From Metopolophium dirhodum (lineage: Eukaryota; Arthropoda; Insecta; Hemiptera; Aphididae), in NCBI RefSeq assembly GCF_019925205.1, contig NC_083560.1:53428270-53492269 (forward strand): a stretch of DNA of 64,000 bases, written 5' to 3'. The translations under genes were made by a program, and so were the position numbers. This document shows positions 1 to 11,560 of the stretch, one piece after another (positions within the stretch are counted from its first letter, which is position 1; each line of letters opens with the position of its first letter). The notes under the pieces are model-generated. The model was not told where the DNA came from and searched no databases. It saw nothing but the letters and a program-made list of their open reading frames with translations.

Positions 1-39
1 AGGGCCGAGACGAGAGTTGACCCTCGACGACACTGACAT
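1..39 (-). CDS. Possible N-terminal fragment of a gene leaving the window
   Basis: On the minus strand an ATG at 39-37 opens a frame of 13 codons (MSVSSRVNSRLGP) that is still open at the left edge. The base at -3 is A, a reasonable start context. CpG-rich sequence lies upstream at 250-650 and would be a natural promoter. A 13-codon frame is easily found by chance, no domain is visible, and the strand is not proven. This is only a flag for someone who has the adjoining sequence. Confidence 0.15.
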   Translation of the reverse strand, partial: MSVSSRVNSRLGP

Positions 40-249
40 CGTTTTACCGGATGACTCACGTGCAGTATATATATATTTACGAGTGGTCGCACGCGGGCGG
101 TTCTATTAAGAACAAAATAATAATAACGGAAGAGGAGAGGAATGAGAGCGCTAAAAAACAACTAAGCAATCGTAATAAAACTCTATTAAAAAAAAAATAT
201 ATAATAATACATTCCTCTCTCGGTTTAGAATCTAAAACCGAGATATATA
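40..249. other. AT-rich spacer with a short hairpin
   Basis: A and T runs dominate. At 219-242 CTCGGTTT is followed by its inverse complement AAACCGAG across an 8-base loop, giving a simple hairpin. No coding sequence is supported. Confidence 0.4.
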
Positions 250-660
250 ATAATATATATTATGAAAGACGGACCGCCGCAGGACTTTTACGACGACACC
301 ACAATGTGCGATGGAAGGACGAGTGGGGTAATATACTTTTATGATTGTTAACCGTCTGCGAGCGCGTGTCCGTGTGTGTGATTCCAAGGTTTAATTTCTC
401 CGCGGACAATCGTCTCCCAAAACAAAACAGTTTTACCGCTACCCACGTCACGTGCCCGCCCACCATCGTCGCCGGCGACGCCACTGCAGCCTTTTCCGTC
501 TTGGGCGCGGCGACGGCGACGACGACGAACGACGATGGCGTTTTTTCTTCTGATTCTACCCCTTTCCTGCTCGTTCCCGGACCGCCCCTGACCGCCACCA
601 CGGAGTTATATAATGCGACAAGTGCCCCACGAGAGTCCTATCCGTGCGTTATTGCTTCTG
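250..660. promoter_or_regulatory. CpG-rich island, possible promoter or 5' exon
   Basis: GC and CpG content rise sharply against AT-rich surroundings, with many CG dinucleotides between 430 and 600. Long frames are open on both strands here, as expected when stop codons are scarce in GC-rich DNA, so no protein is called. A promoter or 5' untranslated exon of the gene off the left edge would fit. No core promoter element was identified. Confidence 0.35.
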
Positions 661-744
661 AGGAACACTTGAGTCTTGCGTATTACGTATATTTATATTA
701 CAAACGCGTACATATAGCCAAGCGACACTATACCATTTTCCATA

Positions 745-2170
745 CATGATCAAATTTGAATTATATTTTGACTATTTTCGAGCTATTTATAGGAAAGAGA
801 AAAATTCTATTTTTTTAAGTTTTCTTAAAATCTTGTGGATAATTTGTCAAAAAACTTGAAAATGTAATATATATGATTCGAAAATTATTCAAAATGATAA
901 AACAATATTTCATATAAGTACTTATCATACTGTGACCAAAAAAATCTAATAAATATATAAACACAGTTTTTTATATAGGTAGATATTTTAAGTTGAAATT
1001 TGGACAAAATTATGTATTAAAATGAAAAATAAAAAACAGTTTCATATTATTATTGTTAGTGTTTTTTTTTCATAGGTTTATGTAATATAATTGTTAATTG
1101 TTTGAAAATGTACGGGTTTCCTAGAAGCTCTCGTAGTTGGACTATTAGATTAATTGTCTGTTTATTAATTTTACTTTTTTGATAGAAAATTATCACAGCA
1201 CAAAAAATTACTGAGTTTTCGATTTTTAGTGGTTTTTAAAACTATTTTCAATCAAAATGTTTAGTTTGATCAAAAAACTTGAAAATTGAATACAAGATTC
1301 CCCATAATTTTCCCTAAATTTAACCAAAAACAAAGTTCACTGAGAAGTAAAATTAATTTTTTATGAACGTTTGAAGTTAGTCATTGGATTCACCAGTACA
1401 TTCAAAATTCTCATAGAAATATTTTGTTATTTTGTTATTGTAATTTAATAGCTATTAACAGTAAATACTTGAAATTTTAAAAATGTTCTAAATATTTTGT
1501 ATCATTTTGCATTTTGAGCTATTTAAAGACAATTTAAATTGTTTTAGTTTTTTTTCTACAAATGTTAATACATTTTTTTGTTGGTCGAAATGCTTGAAAA
1601 TTAAATGCAAGGTCCCACATAAGCTGTTAGAATAGTAGTTGATAAAAGGTTAAAAGGTCGTTTGACAAATTTTTTTTAAGTATTTAAAGTTCAAATTTTT
1701 ATTGCTAAGGATTGATAATTTAAACAAGGATTCTTAAAATATATAGTTCATACTGAAATTAAAAAACTGTGTTTATATATTTTTTTATAGTCATATTAAA
1801 ACGAAGAATAACAGTTTTAGTTATTTGGTTGTAATTTAAAAATATTATTTGTGGATACTTTTTTTTTAAAGTATATTATTACTTTTATTCACACAGACAT
1901 TTTCAAAAGTATTTTTTTTCGGCAAAAACGAATTTAACATACTGGTAGTACTAATGTCTAATAGTAAAATAAATTACTTAAATCGCAATGATATCTGAAA
2001 ATATACTTAGTAATATTATAAGCTGACGGTCCGTCATTGTTCAGAATAGTTTTTTATATACAATTATGTTATATCATTCAATTCAAATTGAACAAATCAA
2101 TTACAGTGACTTATCTAGACACCCTATGTGCAGCAGAGTGTTACCCACTTGCCTGTTTTTTTTTTTTAAA
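745..2170 (+). repeat. Diverged forward copy of the 1.49-kb repeat family
   Basis: Phrases typical of the family recur in order: T-rich tracts, 'aaaacttgaaaat' blocks, and a tail at about 2040-2165 with a TCAGAATAG remnant, a palindromic ATATCATTCAATTC region, TTACAGTGAC, GCAGCAGAGTG and TACCCACTTGCC followed by T's. Compared with the copies at 45 and 61 kb it is strongly diverged. The left boundary is uncertain. Confidence 0.55.
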
Positions 2171-4140
2171 TTTAATTTTATCATCAAAATATTGATGATA
2201 ATGCTATGCATGATATGCATGGGAATTTTATTTAACGGCCTATATTGTGGCTTTAATATCTAACACAAAAATAAATACAAAATGGCTATTACGGAATCGT
2301 AGAATTAAATTATGGTAGGTACGTTGAGTAATATGTTTACTAATGTCTAATAGTTCTGGCCAATAACATAATATGATGGTTATTAATAAATAAAAAATAA
2401 AATATACATTTAAATATTTTATTTTCAATACTTATGAATCAGTGCCCCCCAATCGTTATATTAGAGAGATATAATCAAAAAAATTCTTTAAATATCCGTA
2501 GATATAGATAGCTTACATAGGAATTTCTTATTATTATATAATAATATTATAATGAGAAAAAAAACAGAGATATATAATTGAACAATAATTGGTAGTCTCA
2601 TCGAATTTATAATAAAGTCCTTATGGAGTAAGTTATTTTGATACTTTTTTAACTTACTGATTAGAGTAGATTTAAGTAGCTATAAAAGGATTTCATAATA
2701 CTGAGTTATATTGTATTATCGATCGTACAAATGCATTAAATAATACTTTCCAAGGATCATTAAAATCAATACAGTTTCCGAGCATAAAACCTAACATACG
2801 CATTGCTTTATTACATGTTAACGCAAGGGAGTTCACTTGAAATAATAATAACCAAATCTTTAATAGACGTTACTGTTTCCAAAAAATTATTACTACGGAG
2901 CAGTTAATTATGATTGGATTTTTACGGCACATAGTATTATTTGGAACTTCGGAAGTATTTATTTATATTCAGTAACGGAGTATTCTTAATGCTCCAGCTA
3001 TTAACGTTTTCTAAGATTATAATTGTAATCGGAAACAATAATTTGGGTAATTTATGGTAGAGCATTTAAAAACATGTTAAATATCATTGAAAAGTAGTAT
3101 GGGAAATAAGGATGATAAATCATAAATGACAGCCAAGTCTGAAAAAATGTTTAAATGTTTTGATATTATATTATTTCCGATTTTTATGCGTTGTGTCTTT
3201 TCATTGAGGCAAGACTAAAACTATAACAAAAGAGGATCACCCACTTTTAAACTTTATTTTTTCATTATTGATTTATCAGTTTCATTATTGATTTAGATCA
3301 GTAAGTACCTATATTTAATATTATATACCAATATCGAATTAACTTAACCACTCTAATCAATCACTTTCAGAACATATGAGTGAAAACTTAGAAAGTTTTT
3401 TATGATTGATTTTCCCATCAAAAGTACAATATATTGTATTGAATATTATATATTATAAATCTTAAAAGCTCAACTAAACGTTGTAATAATTGAAGTAAAA
3501 TGCTAAGTTATAATAAAGGTAATAGTTGATAACTTTTGATTTATCATTTAAAAATTGAAGATACATAAATTGTTCTCCATAACAGTGGAAATTTACCTGT
3601 TGAAAGAGATAAATTGAATAAATTGTGTACTGCAGGCCGAGTTAAAACATTATGAAAGTTCTGGCATCATATGTCTATTGTGATATGCTTCATTATAACT
3701 TGGAAAATAAACATTAATCACTAAACAATATATACTGCGTTGTATAACTGTTAATTGTCTCCAAAAAAATATATTTTAATAAAACAAAATAATGAATATT
3801 TAGGTACTATCTTAAGGTATTATCACTCGTACTTTATACTATTTGGTATACCTAATTTGTAAGGTGCTATAACATAATTATATATTTTCCAATCAATTTA
3901 TATATAATATATTGTTCGAGCAATATACGTGCACTGCAAATACAAAAAAAAAAACAATTTAGGCGGATGAAGCAAAATTTGATGAAAAACAGTGCACAGT
4001 GCCCATAAACGGAACGCACGAGAAAAATCCTTTTCGAGGAGGAATAAAAATAAAAATCTTGAACGTGTTTTTTCTCTAGTCTTTAAATAAGTTAGCCGCA
4101 CTGCGAATCGTTTAAAATTGCAAAGGTCTGGCAATCCTGG
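2171..4140. other. AT-rich non-coding stretch
   Basis: No credible exon is seen; all frames are short and rich in Tyr, Ile, Asn and Lys. A short imperfect tandem duplication of TTTCATTATTGATTTA sits at about 3261-3298. The stretch may be intronic if the minus-strand gene starting at 10602 continues leftwards. Confidence 0.5.
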
Positions 4141-4143
4141 GGT

Positions 4144-4187
<44 letters not shown>
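4141..4187. repeat. (TG)n microsatellite
   Basis: A run of about 20 TG units with one TTTG interruption. It produces artefactual Cys-Val frames on the plus strand and His-Thr frames on the minus strand. Confidence 0.95.
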
Positions 4188-4189
<2 letters not shown>

Positions 4190-6655
4190 ACTGCGTATAC
4201 ATGCAGTGTGTAAAGGCGTTTCTATCATTGTACGTTCCGGGCACGTTTCAGCTACCGACAAACGTCGCGTATTCTCAAATCGCGAGTATAGGTACCTATA
4301 TAACAATAATATATTACACAAATACACACACACCCTTTTTACGTTATAAATGTATGGAGACACATCATTATTTATTATGTATTGACATCGTCAGCATAAT
4401 CGCGCTTTGACATTTCGCGCTACATATAGATTATACAATATACATATTACATAAAAATATAATATAGTACTATTATAGTGGCAATAAAATAAGTATAATA
4501 ATTAATAACATAATGTTATGAGTTACGAAAACCTTGTATCTGAACTCTGAAACTTGATAATATTTCAATTCGCTCAAGGTTTAATATTTATTAGAAATAA
4601 GTTCACATAATACAATAATATTATATTTAGTTCCCCCTTAATATGAAGTTTGTATATTATATATTGAATAAATAGTTATCGTAGATGGAAATTGATTACA
4701 AACGATTAGATAGTAACATTTTTAATAGTATTAATAGACAATACGATGGTTTACCGTAAAATATTGATGATCAGTGCAGATTGTAGCTACACAAAATACA
4801 AGGCAACACGGGTGTAACAATATTATGACGTTATAATAATTTGACCATTTCTAATGATATTATGATCATAATGCCACGTAGATTTATATTATAATTTTTA
4901 TTGTCTTCCACGCACCCCACCCTTCCTCTCGTCCTACGATAAGTCGAACGTAAATCAAGGTCTTAATTGTAATACTGTATATCACTTGATCCACTGTTTT
5001 ATACACGCACGGATTCGACTGTTTCAACAATACTATTCGCACTATATCCATACCCATATGGCTTACGGCTATCTCGTATATTACCTCTAACACCTAAGAA
5101 CTATAATTATCACGTGCCACTCTATAGAGTATCACAGTTAGGGCTACCTAAATATACAAATTTATCATAGCGTATATGTACCTGAGGTACAGTACCTGCT
5201 GGTAATAATGTACCTAATAATTTATTCTATATTTCCATACATTCATATATGTATAGAGTTCGGTACTCTATGCCTATATAGGTAATTACTACATACTAGT
5301 ATATACCTACACGGTTATTGTTATTATTAAAATCGCAGTTGGCGTGGGAGTTTTATCTAAAGCCACTATTTCTCGTGCACTCAAAAATATCTTCAATAGC
5401 TGAATGCTATGCGTTTACACGATCGTTTTATGATATTTATATTATGTCGATTGTCTAAATTGTTTACGAGGGTGTACAATATATATATATATTACGTATA
5501 ATTTGTAAGTGTGTGTATTATACGAAGACGGCGATTTTTTTTTATAAGGTGCCAAACTCGATTGGTTGTCGGCGCATTTGTCAATAACTGAAATTATTAT
5601 TATCTGTATTTTATGTCAGATGCACGATTCGATGAAACGACATTGTACATTTTAAAATCACGTCGAACGCTACACATTTTATAAGCATAATACCTAGGTA
5701 TATATTACATAACTATTATACTACCTACCTCATACCTGTACAGTACACTGTATTCTCGACACGTTATATAACGACTATATTATATTATTATTAATACCTA
5801 TATAAGATTTTTCACATTTCTAAATATCTCATTTGTTTTCCTATGCGCACGTACACACGTAAATACAATTAAAGTTGCTGTGACCAGAACCGCGAATCCT
5901 ATCCTCAGACCTCAAGAAAATTATTATTATTAAGTACCCAACTCGCGACGGCGAAGATGAATAACATTTAACATTTGTATAATATTATGCTTATTAATTT
6001 ATGTTTTATTGCGTAGGCAAACGTTGACATTTATGTGAAAATTTGATTTTTTTTAATTGATCATTTCCTGTTTTTACGTATTCTTGCTTTCCCGCAGTCT
6101 GGAACCGATTTAAGTGGCGTAACGTATTAAAAGGTGTTTTAATGGCGAGCCATTAATTTTTGTTTTTATCTACCCGTTAATAAATAGGACGTTAAATTGT
6201 CTAGTAGCGTATATTACGGAACATTGAACAACCATGGGTATACGGGTGTAACCCGATGCAAAATTGCTTATGGTTTTTTTTTCATTAGGATTTATTAGTT
6301 TTAACTATTACAAAGAACATAACCAGTAACTATTATAACAATTAATATACCACCACCCATTATATCATTGAAAAAAGAATATTTTTTTAACGATTCAAAC
6401 GCATTTTTATGATAAAAACATATTTCATTATTATTATGTACATTGTATTTTGGTATGGTATGAAATTGAAAAGAGGTATATCGTAGCTGAATTGAATAAT
6501 TAATTTTATTGTTTTAGTGGGGAGTATTTGAAATATTAATGTATTATTATTTAACATGATAAAGCAGTGACTTAATTATTGTATGTATAATGTACAGTTA
6601 TTATTATACGTAAAATATAATTAAAAACTATCGCCAAGCTAATGTATATTTATAT
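4188..6655. other. AT-rich non-coding stretch
   Basis: Many TAGGTACCT-like palindromes and (TA)n runs are present. Slightly less AT-rich patches at about 4890-5060 and 5320-5420 contain no convincing exon with splice sites. Confidence 0.5.
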
Positions 6656-6660
6656 ATAAT

Positions 6661-7490
6661 ACTAGCTGTCCTACCCGACGTTGTATAGGCCAAAGATTTG
6701 TATTTTTAATAAATATAATTGTAAAAAATGTGTAGGTATTCCATATTTCTTCTTATCATAATATTATATAATATTTAACCAATTGCAACCATTTAGATAA
6801 ACAAAACAGTTTTATTTTTTTGTAAGCTACTATAACTATAGGAGTTGAAAAATTGAGCTATAAACACCCTTCAAGTTTCAAGTAATCCATTGATATAACT
6901 TATATATTGAAAACAGTCCAGTCATTTTTTGAGGCTATTAACTTCGGATGAATCAACATATAATTTTAGTTGCATAGTTCCCGATTTTGTCCGTGAGGAA
7001 ACGAAAAAATACAAAATATATATTATATAAGTGTATCTTGGTTTTGGTGTATCTACCTTATTCCTCAGTTCATAGATACTCAATAACTATTTAACCGATT
7101 TTGTGAAAATTTAAAATAGTTTTTAAAGATATCAGGAAAGTTTAAACCATGGTTAAATATATAGGTATGATCGCAACATTGTGATACGCAGGTGTCATGG
7201 CCGCCACTGGCAGTTCGATTTATTTGCTAACAAAACCATACAAATTATTAATTGCTTGGCTAAATAAATCCAAAAATCACTGCCAGCTGAGATTCCTTTC
7301 CATGCTAAAACATGCAATAATTGTACGTGCACAGTCCATAACGAAAATGCGTCTCAATGCGATCATATACCTATATATTTAGCCATGGTTTAAACAAGAG
7401 TTTGAATCACGTTCGAGGTATCCAATACACCATAAATTAACTGTCGATCTTGGTCGAATTAGTTATGACACACAAACGGACAGAAGAAAT
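6661..7490 (-). repeat. Interspersed repeat sharing both ends with 60020-60620
   Basis: The left end reads ACTAGCTGTCCTACCCGACG then TATAGGCCAAAGATTTG; the right end carries CACACAAACGGACAG. In opposite orientation the segment at 60020-60620 starts with a TTTGTCCG motif and ends with AATCTTTGGCCT...ACAA.GTCGGG. The same two end motifs at two loci mark one interspersed family. It is placed on the minus strand by reference to 60020. The 61-aa plus-strand frame inside it is not supported as a gene. The class was not established. Confidence 0.5.
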
Positions 7491-7870
7491 AAAAAATATA
7501 GGTATATTAAGTGTTATGTTAAAAGCTAACAAAGTTAAGTTGTCCTCAATGTATATATAGTATATACATTTTTCTGAAACTTATATGACGTTTTAGATTC
7601 TGAACGAGTGAAGTTTATTTTTAATTTACAATTACATATTGTTTTTATTTTTACATTTATATTTAAATGGTAAGTAATTTCAAAAACGACACAAGTATAT
7701 GTTATCCAATTACTAATGTTATATTTCAAAATAATATAAGTTAATATAGTACATTATCAAACACTGTAATATTATCATCATTATCTACCGACTAATGATA
7801 CTATTATTGTTAAAATATGTAATTGTATTAGCAATAAGTTTAGATTACAATGTCAGTTAAACTATGATTA
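7491..7870. other. AT-rich non-coding stretch
   Basis: Nothing beyond AT-rich sequence. A minus-strand frame of 64 codons has no composition or motif suggesting a protein. Confidence 0.5.
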
Positions 7871-7886
7871 ATAAAAAAAAAAAAAA

Positions 7887-7919
<33 letters not shown>

Positions 7920-7921
7920 TT
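7871..7921. repeat. Poly(A) followed by (AAT)n microsatellite
   Basis: About 16 A's followed by about 11 ATA/AAT units. It could be the tail of an old retroposon, but no body could be recognised beside it. Confidence 0.9.
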
Positions 7922-10208
7922 TATTCAGTATACAGCACGCATCTCAGGCATCCTGTTTTGTCCTCCCAGCTAGAATATCTTAAAGTATTCTTATTTGTAT
8001 TATCATTATATACTATTTTTCATAGTATAACTTGTTTATAAATAAATAAATTAACAAATATACAGTCTGATAAATTTTAAATAGTAGCGATATTTACGAT
8101 TTTTTTTAAATGTTTAACTAACTATAAATGGTAACTTACTTCCATGATTTAGGACATCTACCTAATTGTTAACAGTTTTGTAGTTACGACATAGAAATTG
8201 TAACTAATTTTTATTTTTTAATAGGTAAATTAATTGATTAATTGATTTTTACGTTTTTAAATTAGATAATATAAACCTATTACCTGCCTACTGTAATGAA
8301 TACCTAAATAGGGTAGGTATTTGTTAATTTATATCCATTAGGCATAATATAATAAATAATAGTGAATAGTAATAACATGTGTCTTTAAAATTATAATAAT
8401 TTACTAGGTACAAAATTTGATCATTTTTTTATTATTTGAAATGCATTATTGCATCGATTTGATATTTATTGTTTTAATTTATTTCTCACGAGATAAATTT
8501 GTGAGAACAAACTTGAAGTTAATTTGTATATTTTTTTACCTGTCACCAAAAATATTAGCACCTATACATTACTTTAAATGAACTTTGTTTGCATTATTAT
8601 GTCATGAATACTAAAACATCACGTTGATGTTTCGTCATGTTGTTCTAGTATGTTATTATAGGTACCTAGTATGTATTAGTATTACTATTATTCATACATC
8701 ATATAATATAATAAAAATATATTGTCTTAAACTCCTTTCAGGTCACCTATAATTGTACCTATACATTATATCATATATAATATATTATTGTATATTTATT
8801 TTCTATATTGATACCTATAGGTACTGTATAAATACATAATATTTACTATTAAACATGAAATAAGTAGGTAAATTTGACAGGTATCTTATTTCACAAAAAC
8901 CTAAACATTTTAAGTAGGTAATAACTACTATATAGATATTCGATATTATAGTATGTTTGTATTTATTCTATAATTATTATACGCTATAGTAGTATAGAAA
9001 ACACTGAAATGTAGGGACCGCGATACAATATAATATTATATAATGATGATATTGCATTATATTTATATACTATATTTATTAAAACGTATTGTCGGTACTC
9101 GGTTTGTATCACTAGTAGGGAAAAAGGACATTAACCTATATATCTTATAATATAGTGTTTAGTGTATAACTGTATAGTAAGCAATAAATGGTGTTTCGGA
9201 AATTTAACAGTATGTACATATAGGTACCTACATTATTAACATGCATAAAACATACGCTGCGTGTTTATTACATTATAGATCGGTTTATATTATACCATCG
9301 CCCATCAGGCACCCCTTTCAGTAGTTGATTCGGAATAAAAATCGGCCCGAGAGAATTTATATTATATTGTCTATTTTTGATATTTAATATAGGGAGGTAC
9401 ATAAACCATACTACGCGTCTTAATATCCGATTTCAGATAGGTATTTAATTCAAGTATTCGGGACATCTCATATACATTTGTGATAGATACAGGTACAGGA
9501 GAACATATTATAAGTAGTAAAATTATAATATTAGTATAATATATACCTATAGCTATATGGTATGAAGTATAAGCCCAGGACAAAGCTAAATGCCACAGGT
9601 TTCTATACTATGCTGTTGCTGTACAATATGCATTATCATGAAAAGTTATTGATTTGAGTGTTTGGACACACGTATCTTTCTTTAAAGACTGATGAACACT
9701 GAAATACTGAGTGTATGAAATCTGTACCCCTATACCTATTTTCTATGTAATACTAGTTATAGTATGATACTATACTATATAGAACAATGTGACTCAAGCA
9801 ACGTTGGCTGATGCCTTATATAGGTAGGTATAATGAGAAAAATAGAAGGAAGTTTAATATTTAAAAAATGAAAAGAAAACTAAATTTGATTTATATCAAT
9901 TAATAAGTTATAGGTGAAAGTTTGTTTTAGTATGGCAACTGGCAATGCCAGCACTAGAGTCGTAACTGTTCGCGGCCCACCGGGAAACCTTCTGGACTAA
10001 CACTAACACATATACATGAAAAAATGTGTTTCCCACATATCCTCAGAGCAACCCCGATATTGATCATAAAATACCAGTCACCCAGTGCTGCTGTAGTATC
10101 TATATACTAATACAGTCCCAACATCAATAATCGTTCACCGGCTGATTATAACTTCATCTTAACCGTACTAATAAATAATAATAATAATTAGTGTGCATTT
10201 CGGTTTAC
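7922..10208. other. AT-rich stretch, probable intron of the 10.2-kb gene
   Basis: This lies directly downstream, on the minus strand, of the splice donor at 10208. If the exon at 10209-10602 is real, the segment begins its first intron. No downstream exon with an acceptor and a clean frame was recognised; a slightly GC-richer patch at about 9940-10110 has no convincing frame. Confidence 0.45.
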
Positions 10209-10602
10209 CGTTGTGCTTGGCTTTCGGGGTGACCAAGCGGAACGCGCTGTGTCCGCCGGCGCTGCTGTGATGGTGTCCGTTCACGGCCGAGGCGTTTATG
10301 ACGGCGGCACCGGTGGCGTGGTGGTGATGGTGATGATGGTGTTGGTGGTCGTGCTGAACGAACTTGAGCAGACCCGATGGCGGTGCGGGTGAAGCGGCGG
10401 GTGAACGGCGGCTGTCGTTGGATTGCTGTGCGGCGGCGGCGGTGGACGAGGCGCCACCGCCACAACTCGTTGCAGCGGCAGCAGCAGCCGCTGCCGCGGC
10501 GGCTGCGGCGGCCCCGGACGAAGGCGTCCTGACGACGGCCGTCGGTGGCGTCCTCTTGACCGACACGCTAAAGTCGATCGGCGCGGACACTGTGATCTCC
10601 AT
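10209..10602 (-). CDS. First coding exon of a His/Ala-rich probable regulatory protein
   Basis: The ATG at 10602-10600 has G at -3 and G at +4. The frame stays open for 131 codons and reaches a splice donor, AACG|GTAAAC, at 10209/10208, so the exon ends in phase 1. Order of features: an N-terminal PIDFS segment (residues 8-12) followed by SVSVKRTPP; a 14-residue alanine run (31-44); a Ser/Ala/Gln-rich part; GLLKFVQHDH (77-86); eight histidines (88-95); a second His cluster (110-112); and FRLVTPKAKHN at the end. The Ala and His runs use mixed codons, which argues for selection on protein rather than simple slippage. Such runs are common in insect transcription factors, and PIDFS loosely resembles the CtBP-binding PxDLS motif. 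The family was not recognised and no DNA-binding domain lies in this exon. Later exons should lie to the left. Confidence 0.6.
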
Positions 10603-11560
10603 CGCACGGGACGACGACGGCGTACGGGTTGATGTGGCCCGCGGCTGCAGCAGTAGACTCCGGCGGCAAAAACGACACGGGCCTGTGGGTCGCCGGAAAA
10701 ATGCGCCCGTCCGCGCGCGACTATTTCACCGAAAAACTATGCGCAAATATTGTGAAATCAGTTCCCGATAAACAATTATTGTTATTGTTATGATCGTCGG
10801 TCCGTATATTATTACCGTGCCTACTATCAGTACGTGTGCAATGCGTGTTACGGCGTGTGTACAGCGGTGTCTGAATACCGAATAAAGTTGTTAAAAATTA
10901 CGATTTGATTTCAAATTAGGAAATGATGATATTTTTTCCGTCTATTTATATTATGGTAGTCCGACAGGCGACAGGTATGCGTCGTGGACGCGCTCTGCCA
11001 GCACGGATGGTACGGTACGTGATCCGGTCGGAACTGTAATGTCGCGACGGCGGCGCCGGCCGAACGGTCGGGCACGTCGGTGGGCGGCGGCGCCCGCAGC
11101 CGCCCCGGACACACTCCTCCCACAAAACGGCTTTTGACTAACCGCAACGGGCGAGCGCGCCAGTGGTTTTACCTATACACACGCTCGCCGCTCGTCCGTC
11201 CGCTCGACGGCGCCCGCTCGAACCCGTACACCCGCCGCCGCGCACGGATCGCGACGCGCCAATCCCACCCACCCGCCGCCGCAGCCGCCGCTCACCCACC
11301 GCCACGACGACGCCGGTTTAATATTATATGTATTACAGTATTAAAGCCGCGCGAGTGTGCGTGTGGTTTTTCCGCGCCGTCTCCCCTCCCCCGCGTCTTA
11401 TTGCCCTTCCCTTACCGCGTCATCGTCCGCCACCGCCGTTCGCCTTTATATTATTATTATTATTATTATTATGAAATATAATAATAATAATAATAACGCG
11501 CGTTGTAGACGGCCAAATCTGTGGCGGCCACACTTGCGCGCGTTGTCAGCCACTGCCACC
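10603..11560 (-). promoter_or_regulatory. CpG-rich promoter/5'UTR region of the 10.2-kb gene
   Basis: Two CpG-dense blocks (about 10603-10760 and 10970-11430) lie directly upstream of the minus-strand ATG, separated by AT-rich DNA. Position and composition fit a promoter and 5' untranslated region. Frames of 100-135 codons on the plus strand here are rich in Arg, Pro and Ala, as expected from the base composition, and are not called. No TATA box or initiator could be assigned with confidence. Confidence 0.45.
11447..11496. repeat. (TTA)n / (AAT)n inverted microsatellite
   Basis: A TAT/TTA trinucleotide run is followed, after ATGAAATA, by its inverse (ATA)n, so the two can pair as a hairpin. 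It lies at the edge of the CpG-rich block. Confidence 0.85.

Noticed and set aside
345..749. 134-codon plus-strand frame in the first CpG-rich block
   Set aside because: An opposing minus-strand frame is also open here. Both follow from GC-rich composition, the sequence is low in recognisable features, and the frame runs on into AT-rich DNA.
4112..4410. Frames rich in Cys-Val or His-Thr
   Set aside because: Direct translation of the (TG)n microsatellite.
10364..10771. 135-codon plus-strand and other frames over the 10.2-kb exon
   Set aside because: They are shadows of the minus-strand frame, which alone has a start context, mixed-codon His/Ala runs and a splice donor.
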